A DNA stretch of 64,000 nt from Hsuehochloa calcarea (lineage: Eukaryota; Streptophyta; Magnoliopsida; Poales; Poaceae): assembly GCA_036346395.1 (NCBI GenBank), contig CM070604.1, positions 33,507,662 through 33,571,661 of the forward strand, written 5' to 3'. The position numbers were made by a program, and so were the translations under genes. Every line of letters begins with the position of its first letter. Position 1 is the stretch's first letter. Positions 1-11,395 of the stretch are shown one piece after another. Below the pieces are notes generated by a model, which saw only the letters and a list, made by a program, of their open reading frames with translations, did no database searches and was not told where the DNA came from.

Positions 1-63
1 TAAACACCATTGCCAATTGTCACATCATCCTAAGATCTGGAACATATCCCCATGATATCCACA
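1..63 (-). mobile_element. LTR tip of Sirevirus-like copia element
   Basis: The first 63 bases align over their whole length with 39703-39765, the outer end of the LTR of the copia element at 37993-44825. Both end in CATGATATCCACA. Read on the minus strand this is the LTR start TGTGGATATCATGGGG. The sequence changes abruptly after position 63, and GTTAT (64-68) would be one half of the target duplication. The rest lies left of the window, so it could be a solo LTR or a full element. Confidence 0.75.
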
Positions 64-1978
64 GTTATAGCCTAAACTATTTCTGCTGGAAGAGAAAATT
101 CAACAATAGGGTTTCAGTTACTATTCACCAGTTCGACTACTCGTGGTCGGAAGGAGGCTTGGACTACACGTGGTCGAAAGGAGGCTTTGACCACCTGGTC
201 GGAGGAGTTTTGACCACCTGGTCGGAAGGAGCCTTCGACCATCTGGTGGAAGGAGATTCGACCACCTGGTCGGAGGAGTTTCGACCACCTGGTCGGAAGG
301 AGGTTTGATAATGAGGTCAACAAGGGTCATATGCGGCGGCACGATGAGGTTGGGCGGCGGAGGCTTTTCGGCCAAAATTGCAATGGTAAGACTAGCAGCA
401 CCCGTACCTAAATGGCATGCGCACGAGCCTCTCGGGAGTACAAGGAGCATACTGGAGCAGGGTACGGCTATTGGGGTGGTCTATGGAGCTCTGGCAGTGG
501 TGACCGATAGCGGCGAGGATGACCTCCATGTGGACAGCCCACCGAGGACGGAGATGCTACTTGAGGTGGCCTGGTAGAGCTTTGGGATGCCCACGTGATG
601 CTTCTCGCTCCGAGATTTGGATAAAGGTGCAACGTAGCTCCAACGGTGATGGTGTTGGCAGGAATGGCCAGAGTTGGGGAAGAACCTTGCGCTGGCGGTT
701 ACTAAGGGAGAAAAAGTAAAATTAGCATGGGGGAAAGCTTCCTAAAGCTTCGAAACACAAGTTGACTGGAGTGGAGAGGGGATAAGATCACTGGAGCACC
801 AGAGGCGAGTGGGGCAGCACCTCGGCCAAAATGGAGCTCGCTTGGTTTATTTGAGCTTGAGCTCAACCAGGAGAGGGGAGCTAGGGGAGAGACCAGGGAG
901 GAAAAGAGGAAGCTAAGGGTCTTTGGGTGGCCTTATAAAGGCGATGGACGGAGAATGCGAGAAGAGAGCGAGGGCTCCCTGGTGCTCCATTTATAGAGGG
1001 AGCAGGAGGACTAGACGACAAGATGGAGCGACAGAATTCACGGCGGCGCAGCATGGATGGCTCCGGATATCCGTGCACTCTGGCATGATGGGGGCAGGTG
1101 GGGAGGAGACAAGTGGGGGAACAGGCGTGGCAGAGGTGATGGCATTTAATGCGCACGTGTTTGGAGGAAAAAGGGGCGGGATTCGCGCGGGGCGACGACT
1201 TTGAAGCGACGGAGATGCATGTAGGTGCTAGCGGCATGGGCGCGGCATGGAAGATGGTGACCAGGTGAGGAAGTGGCTGATAGGTGGGTCTGGTCGGACA
1301 TGGTCGGAGGGTCCAGTCGAAAACGAGTGCCTTGTCGAAACCGAGTGCGTGGTCGAAACCAAGTGGCTGGTGTGGGTCGGTGCGCAGGGATGAGCTAGGG
1401 TAGGTGGCACAGTGGTGTGGGGCAACCTGGCTCGGCCCATGGAACAACAGGCCTGATGGGTGGGACCCACCCGTCAGTGGGAGGATGGAATTGGAAATTG
1501 GTTTTCATTCTTTTTTTAAAAGGCTGAGAGCTCTTGGATTTTACCAAACATAGCAAAATAGCTTCCAAAATTCTATTTTTTTAGGGAAGGCTTGGGTCAC
1601 AATGTTGATCCTTGTGGAATTTTTATAGGGTTTTATTTGTAGTATATTTTTCCTCAGAAAATATTTTACGGTTATATTTGTTCCATTTTAATTTACTTTA
1701 ATTGAAGAAATTTTGCAATGTATGCTTTAAGTAAATTTCCCATTTCATACTCAGTATAATTATAACAAGTCTAGATTTTTAATTACCACTTCATTTCACT
1801 ATGTTTTAAAACCCAAGAGTTCATGTTCTGTCCATAGAATGATGTTTTAGGTTTTAAAATCCACAAAACTCTGATTTAAAATCCAAATAATTTGAATGAC
1901 CAAGAGATGCAGTAAAAGTTTTAAAAAGATCATATTTTTATAGATTTGAAATATAAACCCTAAACTTGGGATGTTACA
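64..1978 (-). mobile_element. Partial gypsy-type LTR (LTR-F)
   Basis: The stretch ends in CTTGGGATGTTACA at 1978, the reverse complement of the TGTAACATCCC start of the LTR at 29169. CACTA transposase sequence begins directly after it. There is no sustained reading frame. It has a GC-rich left half with a palindromic tandem array and many TGGTCG motifs, and an AT-rich right half (1500-1978). This looks like the inner part of a long LTR whose other end is cut by the copia LTR at 1-63 or lies outside the window. Frames at 305-577, 881-1447 and 923-1204 show no recognisable domain. Confidence 0.55.
121..308. repeat. Palindromic tandem array (CGACCA-CC-TGGTCG)
   Basis: About seven units of 24-28 bp repeat a core of the form CGACCACCTGGTCGGA followed by AGGAG and a short variable spacer. 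The core is nearly self-complementary: CGACCA pairs with TGGTCG across a two-base centre. The units are diverged, so the array is not recent. More TGGTCG(A/G) copies occur at 1280-1375 in the same LTR. It could be a cluster of protein-binding sites in the LTR promoter; this is inferred from symmetry only. Confidence 0.7.
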
Positions 1979-2732
1979 CGTTATTGGGAGCACTTAGAAG
2001 TTCGCCACTACATCGACGTCATGCACGTGGAGAAGAATGTATGTGATAGCTTGATTGGTCTCGTACAGAACATTTGTGACAAAATAAAGGATGGTGTCAA
2101 CGCACAGCATGAATTGGTTGATATGGACATAAGGACTGAGTTAGCACCAAAAGAGATCAATAAAGGCCGAACGTATCTTCCCCCAGCTTGCTACACTCCG
2201 TCCAAGACCGAGAGAAATAAGTTGTGTTGGAGCTTGCATGGTGTGAAAGTTACATCCGGTTACTCCGCCAGCATGAAGAAACTTGTTTCTATGGAAGATT
2301 TGAAATTAATTGGTATGAAGTCTCATGATTGTCATGTGCAGATGACACAAAATATTTTCTATTGCAATTAGAAGTATTTTGCCGAGCAAGGTCCAAGTGG
2401 TAATCATGAGGCTGTGTTATTTCTTTAACTCGATTGCTCAGAAGATCATCGATCCTAATGGACTAGATGCTCTACAGGCTGAGGCGGTGACAACTCTATG
2501 TCATCTTGAGATTTATTTCCCCCATCATTTTTTGATATCATGGTCCATCTCATTGTTCACCTTGTGAAAGAGATAAAGATATGCGGCCCTGTGTTCCTAC
2601 GTCATATATACCCGTTTGAGTGGTACATGAGAATTCTCAAGTCCTATGTATGGAATCGATCTCGGCCGAAGGGCAGCATTAACGAAGGTTATACAACCGA
2701 AGAGGTTATTGAGTTCTACATCGACTACATAG
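1979..2732 (+). pseudogene. TNP2-like CACTA transposase fragment (DUF4218 region)
   Basis: Reading frames at 2021-2371, 2379-2567 and 2540-2737 together give the C-terminal half of a CACTA TNPD/TNP2-type transposase. First comes the end of the transposase domain (MHVEKNVCDSLIGL...). Then comes a DUF4218-like part with RLCYFFNSIAQKIIDPNGLD and, in another frame, RSRPKGSINEGY. Frames change near 2371 and 2560. The homologous copy at 25870-26650 confirms the order. The gene is cut at 2732 by a solo LTR and resumes at 4281. In active elements this protein cuts at the transposon ends; this copy cannot. Confidence 0.82.
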
Positions 2733-4280
2733 TGTAGGAACACGGTTAGGCTACGATAATTCAAAATTTCTACCACATAAACTAGGAAGCCAAACAAGTA
2801 GATGATCACAGATCGTTACCACCAGACGCACAGTGCAGCGGAAGAAGAGTTGTAGTAGACCGATCCAACGAAGAGCGCGTCGGCTAATTGGTCGTAGTTG
2901 ATCGTCCAGACCAGTAATATCCGTAATTCCTTGTGAAGATCGCAGATCGTCCTCAAATGCAACAACAATCGCAGTAACGCCTCTACGGTATACACACGTC
3001 TAGAGAAGGAACAACCGAACGCTGGTGTGCTAGCACCAAGTCGCACGGCGAGGCTCTTAGGAAGATGGCGGCTAGGGTTTTTGTGGAGCAACTCACGTCA
3101 ACTCGTATATCATCTCTTTCCCAATAGCCTCAAGCATCCCCTAATAAAGTGCCCATGACGGATCCTATTCGAACACGTTTTGTTCCAACCCGTTAAGTGT
3201 GTGACCCATTGGTTTTATGCGTAGTCGGTTGTGACTCGAAAACCCTTTCCGACCACAAGTCGTTAACGATTTCTAGCAGGACATAACGATTCCCGAACAC
3301 ACAAAAATTATTTTGGACGACCCTTAATGCAATATGATCTACAATCAGGGACTCATCACTTTCGACCAGGTCCTATCTTTATACAACCAGTTCGTATTTG
3401 GTCATGACCAGTTTGTAACTTCTTATGACCAGGTTTCGACTACTCTGTGATTACGTTCGACCAGTCTATGACTAGCTTGTATCTCCATACGACTAGTCCA
3501 TAACCGATCGAACTAAGTGACCTACTCATGTATTCTCCCTTTGCCTCACGATATCTGGTTGAACTCCAGGTGAGATATTATGTCATCCATATATTGTTCA
3601 ATATTTTCTCGATCGAGTGTTGGATAACCTTATGTGGTCGAACTATTCGACCACTAGTGGCATGACCATGCACTTTCTTTATCCGATCACTTCGAGCAGC
3701 CCTGAGATATCTCTCCTGTTATGTTAGGAGGGAAAAATCCCATATTCGACCAGTCACATTCCTTCGTATGTTTCATAGCATACCCGAAAGTTACCTTTAT
3801 AACTACCTAGTTACGAGTAGCGTTTGGCAACCCCTAAGAGTGCTATTACGCATGTAGAGAACCATGCTGATCTTAGGTCAAAGTATTATACATCATGATT
3901 GCTTGAGACCAACTAACGATACATAGAATAATAACAATCTCAATAGTGTCTCAAGGTGGGTCTATCCAACACCAAGTTCTCTAACATGTATTCACATTAT
4001 CGATTCGATATCTCTATATCCATGACCGGTGAAACATGGTCGTCAATCCATACATGTGCTGGTCGTAGAGCCACTACTGTTTCGACCAGTGACATCCAAC
4101 CAGGGATATATTTAGAACGACATCATGTAAGTTTAAAGAGCTTCACCAACAAGTCACATATTAGTTGATCTATATAACTGATGATTCATTCAAGAAATAG
4201 AATAACATTTATTGAATAACTCATAAACATAGACGTGACATAATCATCTCTATGATTGCCTCTAGGGCATATCACCAACA
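2733..4280 (-). mobile_element. Solo LTR, RIRE1/BARE/Angela-like copia
   Basis: On the minus strand it starts TGTTGGTGATATGCCCTAGA, the recognisable start of LTRs in the BARE-1/Angela/RIRE1 group of grass Ty1/copia elements, and it ends ...TTCCTACA. Length is 1548 bp. It interrupts the CACTA-1 transposase, with target duplication CATAG (2728-2732) and CATGG (4281-4285). The intact homologous site at 26628-26633 reads ACATGG, so the left copy carries the mutation. No internal region remains, so it is a solo LTR. It holds many CGACCA/TGGTCG motifs. RIRE1 itself is inferred. Confidence 0.88.
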
Positions 4281-4434
4281 CATGGCTCATGAGGGGAGGC
4301 TGGAGGGTATCGGGACCGTCGGAAGGAAAGCAGTCACTCCCAATCTTGATACTTATGCTCAAGCCCATTTCACGATCTTGCAACACATGACCGAAGTGTC
4401 CCCGTACATCGATGAGTACAAAGGCATGGTACAC
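4281..4434 (+). pseudogene. CACTA-1 transposase fragment between two solo LTRs
   Basis: About 150 bp encode the transposase piece that follows the DUF4218 region, including HEGRLEGIGTVGRKAVTP and AHFTILQHMTEVSPYIDEYK. It matches 26665-26815 of CACTA-2. The left edge is the duplication CATGG of the RIRE1-like LTR and the right edge is TACAC of LTR-A. It continues at 7556. Confidence 0.85.
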
Positions 4435-7400
4435 TGTCGAACCCGGGAACGAAGGATCCCGAATTCTCTGTGTTCATACACTAGTCCAGGATTTCCAGTG
4501 TACACAGTCACAAAAATGTTATCACAAACATATCCAGAGTGTATATTTAATAAGCATAGAGTTTATTACAACCGGGCCGAGGCCAAATAAAACATTGCGG
4601 AAGCAAATAATAATGGTAAGCCACACGATACGCCACGTGCAATCGCCCGGAGGTCGCCTAATCGCCCTGCTCTCACCTTCGGATAGAAGTCTTCTCCAAT
4701 AATAATATTCAAGAAGAGTGAGCACTACAACCGTGCTCGCAAATTACACCCAATACGTAATTTAGAATGCATGCATAAGTTATTCAAAGGAAGGTTGTAG
4801 AGTTTATTTGCATAAATCAAGATTTTTGGTTTAAATAGTTATACTAAGTTTCAAGGCACATTTTCATTACATAGCTAAAATCAGATTTAAAATTGATCAT
4901 TTTATAGTGGATAACCTCCATATGAAACATGGTGAAGGATACCCTCCTATCACAAGGCTACCCGCCCAAATTTACCACAAGGATTAACCATCCTCAAATC
5001 ATGTCCAAAGTTATTTTAAAACCAAAACAAATCTAACTTAGAGTGGCTTTGCTCAGCATGTCCATGACCGTGGACACGGCTATTCGAATAGATTTACACT
5101 CTGCAGAGGTGGTACAACTTTACCCACACGAGATAATTTGCCCGTTATGTCGGCCAATACACGCTTCCTTAGGCGTGTGACCGTGCAATTATCACAAGCG
5201 CTTCCAATGCATTACCTCAATACCAATATGCCCGCTAAGGTTTCACTTCCATTAGGCTAACCACCTGCCGGAAACCCCCTCTTGCGCCAAGTGGGAATAA
5301 AGTCTAACCGACACCCACACAACAAAAATGGCATAAACAATAATGAGGTAATACAAATTATTAAGCCTGGTTCTGCCCATACAGAACATGTGGTAGTACG
5401 GTGGAGCTTTTGCAAGATGCGGCTAAAAGGCCGGTCCTTAATCTACTTGGGCAACTTTCAATAAAAACCCTGGTCTCACCCTAACTGAGACAGCCCTGCA
5501 TAAACTCGCACTCCACTAACTGGTCCATGTTTGCCCAAGTACAAACAATTTTCTTTTATTTTTTATAATTTTCAAAGACATTTGCAAAAGTCCACCATGA
5601 CAAAGCAATGTCATAGGCTTTTTATCAATTTATGAAATTTTGGCTAAATTCTCCCAAAGTCAATTATTTCATGGTCTAAGCATTTGCTATGCAGATATTT
5701 ATTTTTAAATTCAGTTGACTAAGGTTACAAGGAATTGATAATACAACAATCAAATTTGGCTATACAAAGGAATTGGAATAATTAAATATTTAAAACAGGA
5801 ATTTAAAATAATTAAATACAATTATGCATGCAATAATAATTTAAAACCAGAATTAAATAATTTTAAATATTGGGGGCAAAATGGTCAATGGTGTAACTTG
5901 CCTTGCTCAAATTCCTGGTATTCTACTTCTTCAATAGGTTCAAGCTCTCCGGAGTCGTCAAAATCTATACGCGAAAATATTCCAAATTCAAACAGAATTC
6001 AAATGAACACAAATAAATTCAAATGAAAATTCAAATTAATTCCAAATTAAATAATTTTGGTTTAGTTAGCTAGATCTTGATTTTATACAAATTTAGAAAT
6101 TTGAATCACCTAAATCGGAGTTTGTATGAAGAAATACGAGCTCCTGGAAGTTTAAAACCTAAATTAAATCCTAAAATCAGAATTTCCGAATTTTCCGAAT
6201 TAAATTTCTAAAGGAAAATTCCATTTATTGCGCAAGCATGTGTCAGCGGCACTGTTCACAGAGTCTGACATGTGGGCCCGAACAGTATGGACTGAGTCCA
6301 CCGCGAGGCGCAAGTCCATGGTGGACTCGGTGCACGCAATAAAGGCGAAGGGGCAACAGCAGGCGCTACAGGCCGCCGGGCAGCCACGCTGGCGCCACTT
6401 GGCCGCCACGCACGCGAAATGATGAGGTGGCGCCGAGGTGGCAGAGCCACGCCGGCCGCCGAGAGGAGGCGCCGGAACCGATGGTGCAGGCGAACGGCGG
6501 CGCGGTGGGCTCCGGTGAGGTGCGCAAAATACTCAGGAGACGATACTGATGCGAGGGCGCTACCTGGCGGCGGTGGAGAGTGGCCGGAAAATGGTCGGCG
6601 ACGGCGAGAGGCGGCGGTGATGTTCGGTCGTTGGCGGGGAGGGTGCTCCGGGGATCTCCAGGCGAAGACGAGGCGCGCACAAGGATCGCCGGAGGACGCT
6701 GAAGTTGGTGGTGCGGTCGATGTGGCCGGGGAGAGCTTCCTGTCGCCGGAATCGAAGAAGACGGAGCTTCGGCCGCTGACGGGGAAACTTCAAATGCCGG
6801 CGATTGAGAGCGAGCGAAGCTACCTGAGGCGGGGGAATGAGTTGCGGGAAAGAATGCGCAGCCGGGGGCGGCTTTTATAGGCGAGGGGGAGGCCGGGAGG
6901 CGAGGTTAGCGCGCGGCGTTAATGGCGGCGGAGACGGGCGCGGGCGCACGGGGTTAAGAGGGGGTAATGGCGGAATGAACGCGGTGGAAGTCGGCGTCGT
7001 TAACGCGCATGATGGCGAGTGAAGAGAGGGAGGGAATCGCGGACTTGATGGCGGCAGTGAAGGGCGGTAATGGCGGCGTCGCGCGGGGAAGAAGGAGGCG
7101 AGGAAGACGACACTGTGCAGGCTGGCCCACCCGTCAGCGAGACAGGAGCGGGAGAGAGGGCGCGAGGTGGATTGATGTCGGCCGTCCGATTTTGATCGGA
7201 CGGCCAGCATTTCAGCGCGGGAGAGTTGGGCGAGACGCAAGACAAAGGCCGGGCTTCGCCCAAGATCAGAGCATAGAATTTTAAATTCTTTTTCAATTGA
7301 TTTAATTCCAGAAATTCAAATAGGCTTTAGAAAATAGTAAATGAAGTCCAAAAATTTTGAGAAAATTCACAGAAATTCTATGAGGCATTCTGGACTTAAA

Positions 7401-7555
7401 TAAATTAATTCCAACTTTTAGTTGGTAATAGATTTTGCACATAAATTCTTTTAGCCTTAATATACTTTAGGAAAAAGTTTTTAAAAATTCCAGAAAATCC
7501 ACAAAAATTAATAAAGTCTTATTTTTAACTGAAATTGAAATTTTGGGTTGTTACA
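4435..7555 (-). mobile_element. Solo LTR-A, 3.1 kb gypsy-type
   Basis: On the minus strand this 3121-bp unit starts TGTAACAACCCAAAA and ends GGGTTCGACA. It is flanked by perfect 5-bp duplications TACAC (4430-4434, 7556-7560) inside the CACTA-1 transposase. It is related in inverted orientation to LTR-B (29169-32430): both share a segment with CTCTGCAGAG and CTATTCGAATAG, here at 5070-5130. A GC-rich part at 6230-7250 includes a possible TATA motif (CTTTTATAGG near 6870, plus strand). Frames at 6419-6880, 6366-6680 and 6875-7240 are composition-driven and show no domain. Confidence 0.88.
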
Positions 7556-7560
7556 TACAC

Positions 7561-8270
7561 CAACAGAATCCAGGCCGACCAGAGGTTTCGATCACGAGAG
7601 AGTACAACCGTCGGTTAAACGAATGGTTAAAGGTTCGTTTCACTTGGAGGTCATCAAGTGATGATATGATGTGATGGTTGGAAAAATGGCTAAAATTTAC
7701 AATTGTGACATGGCAAGGATATGACATAAATGAGTACACATTTTATACGATGGTTAAGGATAGGAAGAGCACAGTCCGGAACAGCGGTGTCCGCATAGAT
7801 GCATTTCACGAGTAGTTCAATACCTCTGGGCCAAACATATTGAAACGTGGGTTGATCTCCTACTATAAGTTCGTAGAGAAGATTTGGGAGCTCGACTACG
7901 TACTTTTTAAGATCCCCCTGTTTCGGTGCCATTGGGTCAAACTTCTATAGGGTGTGAATGTCGACAAGTACGGAGTCACTACTATGGACCTCGAACATGT
8001 CGGATATAAGGATGATCCATTTGTACTCGCTAAGCAAGTTGTTTAAGTTTTGATGTAATAGACCCAGCAAATAAGAACCACCGCGTAGTTTTTCATGGAA
8101 AAAGACGAATTGTCGGAGTTGAGAATGTCGTGGATGCAGAAGAGTACAATCAATTTGATGAGTTGCCTCCTTTCGGAGATAGTATCAGGCTCGAGGAAGA
8201 ACCCAGTGAGGAAGCTAGGTATATACGTGTCGATCATTGTGAATGGCTATTTTTAAAGGAAATAACCAAG
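7561..8270 (+). pseudogene. CACTA-1 transposase C-terminal part (DUF4216-like)
   Basis: The plus strand encodes, with frame breaks, the C-terminal module usual in grass CACTA transposases. It includes WELDYVLFKIPLFRCHWV near 7888-7940 and a stretch near 8098-8160 with GKRRIVGVENVVD. The same module is better preserved at 34070-34440. Stops and frameshifts are present. A segment with AGAGGGCATGGCTAG at 8420 is shared with 34600 and may be the last exon or 3' region. Confidence 0.8.
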
Positions 8271-8477
8271 TGGAATTATCTCATACAGTGAACACCTATT
8301 TGGAAATTGTTCCATTGTAAGTAGGAAACTCAGCATGTAATTAAGAAATTATTCCATTGTAATTCATTCAGTAATTAAGAAATTATTCCATCTGTGATTG
8401 TATCTGCTTTCTTATTCTTAGAGGGCATGGCTAGCATTTCCTAAGGCTCAAAAACAGAAAAAAATTATATACATAGA

Positions 8478-8735
8478 GCGAACTATCACAGACGGTTTTA
8501 TGGTATAAACTATCTGTGAATGCCTACTATCACAGATAGTTTTGTGCACCAACCGTCTGTGATACGTAGCCCATCACAGATGGTTGGTAAACACAACCGT
8601 GTGCGATCTATCACAGACTATTTTGTGGTATAAACCGTCTTTGAACACCTACTATTTTAGACGGTTCTATGCACCAACCATCTATAATATATAGTCAGTC
8701 ATAGACGATTGGTAAACACAACTGTCTGTGATCCC
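8478..8735. repeat. CACTA palindromic repeat block (ACAGACGGTT / AACCGTCTGTG)
   Basis: At least eight copies of ATCACAGACGGTT-like sequence alternate with their reverse complement AACCGTCTGTGAT, often as paired palindromes about 30-35 bp long. Equivalent blocks lie at 21530-21770, 26880-27285, 27975-28197, 33662-33810 and 34665-34915. In En/Spm elements such subterminal motifs bind the TNPA-type protein. Here the block follows the transposase gene rather than lying next to a visible terminus. Confidence 0.85.
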
Positions 8736-8745
8736 TTTATTAGTA

Positions 8746-9737
8746 TAGCCCCACTAGGGTTTGTAATGTGACGATGGCCCGATCTTTCGAAAGGTACTGA
8801 TAAATCGATTGTGGAGATCTCGACGTTGATGATCCAAAGGCTCCGACCAAAACAGATCGAACCCCTCGCAATCACTACACCACTGCTCTGTTGGTTATCA
8901 ACCGTGCCGAATACGGCTGACCTCGCCAAGAAGGCTATCTCCTGCAAGCGAATCGAGAACACAAGCAAGAGAGTTCAAGATGCAATCTGAAATTGTATTG
9001 CAAATAAAGTTTAAGTTCACAAGTTGGGGTTTCTCAACTGAACATGCAGTGAAACTGCTAAGCAGAATAATCTTTTAAGAAAAACCCGAGGAAAACTAGA
9101 GGGGTGTGGCCTCCTTAAATAGGGAAGGGGGAAGCCACACTTATCTAATGAAAAGGGAGGTGGCACTATTCAGTTTTACTGTTCATGTGGCCGTGGTACT
9201 GTTCACGTGAACAGTACCGGCCCAAATAGCCCAAGTTACAAGGTCCTCGGCCAACTTTGACTCGAACTGGAAAAGTGATGTGACTTGTTTTGCAGTTTCT
9301 GATCTGCTCGGATGGAGTTTGGAGGTGAGACTAGATCCATCTGAAAGTAGACTTCAAGAGCTTTCCAACGAGTACTCACGGCCCCCAAGAAGCCTTCTGG
9401 ATTAAAAGTTATGGCCGTTTGAAGTAGACGCTGTTATGAAGGCCGAATCTGAATTGAACTCACGAATAGGACTTGGATTGTGCTTGACGGTTCCACTTCT
9501 ACACTTGAGCTCGCGTGATTCTTCCCCATGGTTCCTAAGGACAATTAAATCATCACAAACATTAAGTAGTATGCCATTCTTTGAAATATTTGTATGCAAA
9601 CTTAGGGACGCATTCACCTGATGGTTAAGTTGACGTGCTCGCGCTCGAGTCATTGGTCCTTGTATCATAGTTTCAGTTTGTTGAGTTTGTTGTGGGGTTG
9701 GCATAGTTGTATCTATAGAAAGGATGTCCTCATCAGT
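8746..9737 (-). mobile_element. Truncated gypsy element (LTR plus pol end)
   Basis: The block interrupts CACTA-1 between its AGGGTTT leader (about 8750-8762) and GCGCCCTTACTCC (about 9741). In CACTA-2 (34943 onward) the leader runs on without interruption. The left part has no coding frame and looks like a short LTR, with a GTGTGGC/CTCCTTAAATAGGG promoter-like segment near 9105-9125. The right part encodes the C-terminus of a polyprotein on the minus strand. I could not fix exact termini or a target duplication; the element is 5'-truncated. Confidence 0.6.
9402..9704 (-). pseudogene. Gypsy polyprotein C-terminus
   Basis: The frame includes GPMTRARARQLNHQV at residues 16-30, a motif I recognise from the C-terminal tail of many grass Ty3/gypsy polyproteins downstream of integrase. 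The end of the frame probably runs into the LTR. The upstream pol sequence is missing, and the element ends near 9737. Confidence 0.65.
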
Positions 9738-10311
9738 TTGCGCCCTTACTCCTCACTTGCATGTCCTCCTTCCCAGCGCCCTTACTCCTCACTCACCCAT
9801 CCACCTCCCTCGACATCGACACCGCCACCCTGACCTCATTGCCACCGACCCCCGTCCTCCATGCCACCGCCCCGACCTTTAAGTTTCCTACATCTCCTTG
9901 GTGTTGGCGGCAAAAACCTAGGTGCTATGATGTTAATTAAACACTTGCCTATGGTGAATGTGATTTAGCGTAGTCTTTAATTGATTATGGTGAAATAAAT
10001 GTTTATACCCCATTTCTAGTCCTGATATGTTTGCTCGCTCTAGATAATAGTTGTTATTTTCGCAAGGAAATAATAGTAGGATTTGGTGGTCTACACCCAA
10101 TATATTACGAGGGAATAATAGTTGGATCTGGTTGATTTGTCCTGTTACTTGCAGAACTCTTGGAAGAGTATGTTGCATTATATACATTGTCTGCCATTAG
10201 TCTGGCTATTGTTTGAGTACAATTTCAGATGTATGTTTGGTGTATAGACAATGTTGCTAGTTAAATTAAATAATTTTTAGAAGCAAACATTGAGCATGGT
10301 TCCAATGCTAT
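9738..10311. other. Non-coding leader of CACTA-1 second gene
   Basis: The first 140 bases are C-rich (TCCTCACTC, CCACCGCC repeats) and correspond in position and composition to the leader of the second gene in CACTA-2 (34985-35300). The rest is AT-rich without a sustained frame; the weak minus frame at 9933-10187 shows no domain. I see no gene. Confidence 0.5.
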
Positions 10312-10320
10312 TTTAACTAT

Positions 10321-10606
10321 GGGAACATATCTAGTGCTAATAGGTAATTGAGTACTAAAGTGTTAATGCCATCTTGATCGTTCCATCTGGATTGAACAAC
10401 CAAGATTAATGCGGGCTCCCACCCCAAACCATTTAATCACCTTGCATGCTCCCACCTCCAATGCGTCTTCATTAATGCACCTACATTAAACAGCCTGCAT
10501 GCTCCCACCTCTAATGCCCTGCATTAAACACCCTTCGTGATCCAACGGTCAAGATTGATATTAGCACCTTAGCACTCAATTACCCATTAGCACTAGATAT
10601 GTTCCC
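10321..10606. mobile_element. Mutator-type MITE, 286 bp, 9-bp target duplication
   Basis: The left end GGGAACATATCTAGTGCTAA is matched by the right end read in reverse complement. Inverted similarity continues for about 80-90 bp into each side with some mismatches. Both sides are flanked by the perfect 9-bp duplication TTTAACTAT (10312-10320 and 10607-10615). A 9-bp duplication with long inverted ends is the signature of Mutator-like elements. There is no coding capacity. The middle contains imperfect direct repeats with GCATGCTCCCACCTC (near 10443 and 10498). Confidence 0.88.
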
Positions 10607-10794
10607 TTTAACTATTTTTCGATATTTGTTTTAGTTTGGAGGCTTGAATCTAGTCCTTGATATTCTTCGATTGAAAATATATACTTTATATTATATTTAA
10701 TTTTAGTTATAATTTAAATTCTTGTTTCCATAGAAAAATTTCAATCAAGAAAATTTTCTTTTGTCTTTTGTTGAAAAGTTCCATAGATAGCAAG

Positions 10795-11395
10795 TAAGCG
10801 AGATAACGTCCGCACAGTCTTCGCCACCGCCATCAACGTCACCGAATGCGTCTAGTGCTCCGATGAAAGGGGTACCTAAGCGAGGTGGTAGAGGAATATC
10901 GAAAAAGCCTGAGGGATGAATGACACTCCCGTTGGGGTCCGTGAGCATCCCAAGAAAGCAGTGGCAGCATTGCGGACTACCTGCGGGATAGTTATAAAGG
11001 AACTGGTCCCATCACCACACCAAGCTGGAAGTCTCTGTCAAGAGAAGAGAAAAAACAGTTGTGGGATAAAATTTCAAGGTCGTTCGACATCCCAGCAGAA
11101 GTCCAGGGACTCGTGTGATGACAGACGTTCCTCGCGATGGGAAAAGTGTGGAAGACCTTCGACAACGAAGTGTCCTAACGTCTGGTAAGATATGTCGAAC
11201 TACTTGGTTGTTAATAAGTCCATAACTTCATAGTCTCTGAAATAACATAATGGCCTCCTGCATCAAACATTGAGTATCGAGTCTTACAGAGGCTCCTTCG
11301 AAGCAGTTAGGGAGAGAGATATACTATCCATGGCCCTAGGAAACAGGGAGCACCTAGGTCACGAGGTCTTCGGGTTTACATACATTGGAGGCAGG
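10795..11395 (+). pseudogene. CACTA-1 second gene (TNPA-like / Transposase_24) remnant
   Basis: Translation in shifting frames gives RGGRGISKKPEG near 10880, TPSWKSLSREEKKQLWDKIS near 11020-11080, and a part beginning near 11330 that matches 36740-36790 of CACTA-2 at DNA level (GGCCCTAGGAAACA, GAGCAC). This is the pattern of the plant En/Spm-type transposase Pfam family Transposase_24. Several frameshifts and stops are present. Homology ends near 11395, so the C-terminal part is lost. Confidence 0.65.

Larger units (their letters stand above)
1979..11395 (+). mobile_element. CACTA-1, decayed En/Spm transposon
   Basis: The pieces 1979-2732, 4281-4434, 7556-8745 and 9738-11395 (approximate limits) follow the same order as CACTA-2 at 21460-37992. 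They are the TNP2-like transposase end (DUF4218 then DUF4216), a block of ACAGACGGT palindromes, an AGGGTTT leader and a second gene. Foreign insertions separate them and their target duplications mark exact borders. Neither CACTA terminus is visible: the left is cut by LTR-F, and on the right homology to CACTA-2 stops near 11395. Frame breaks make it inactive. Confidence 0.8.

Noticed and set aside
6366..7296. Overlapping frames on both strands rich in Arg, Pro and Ser
   Set aside because: They lie inside solo LTR-A, bounded by target duplications, and result from high GC content.
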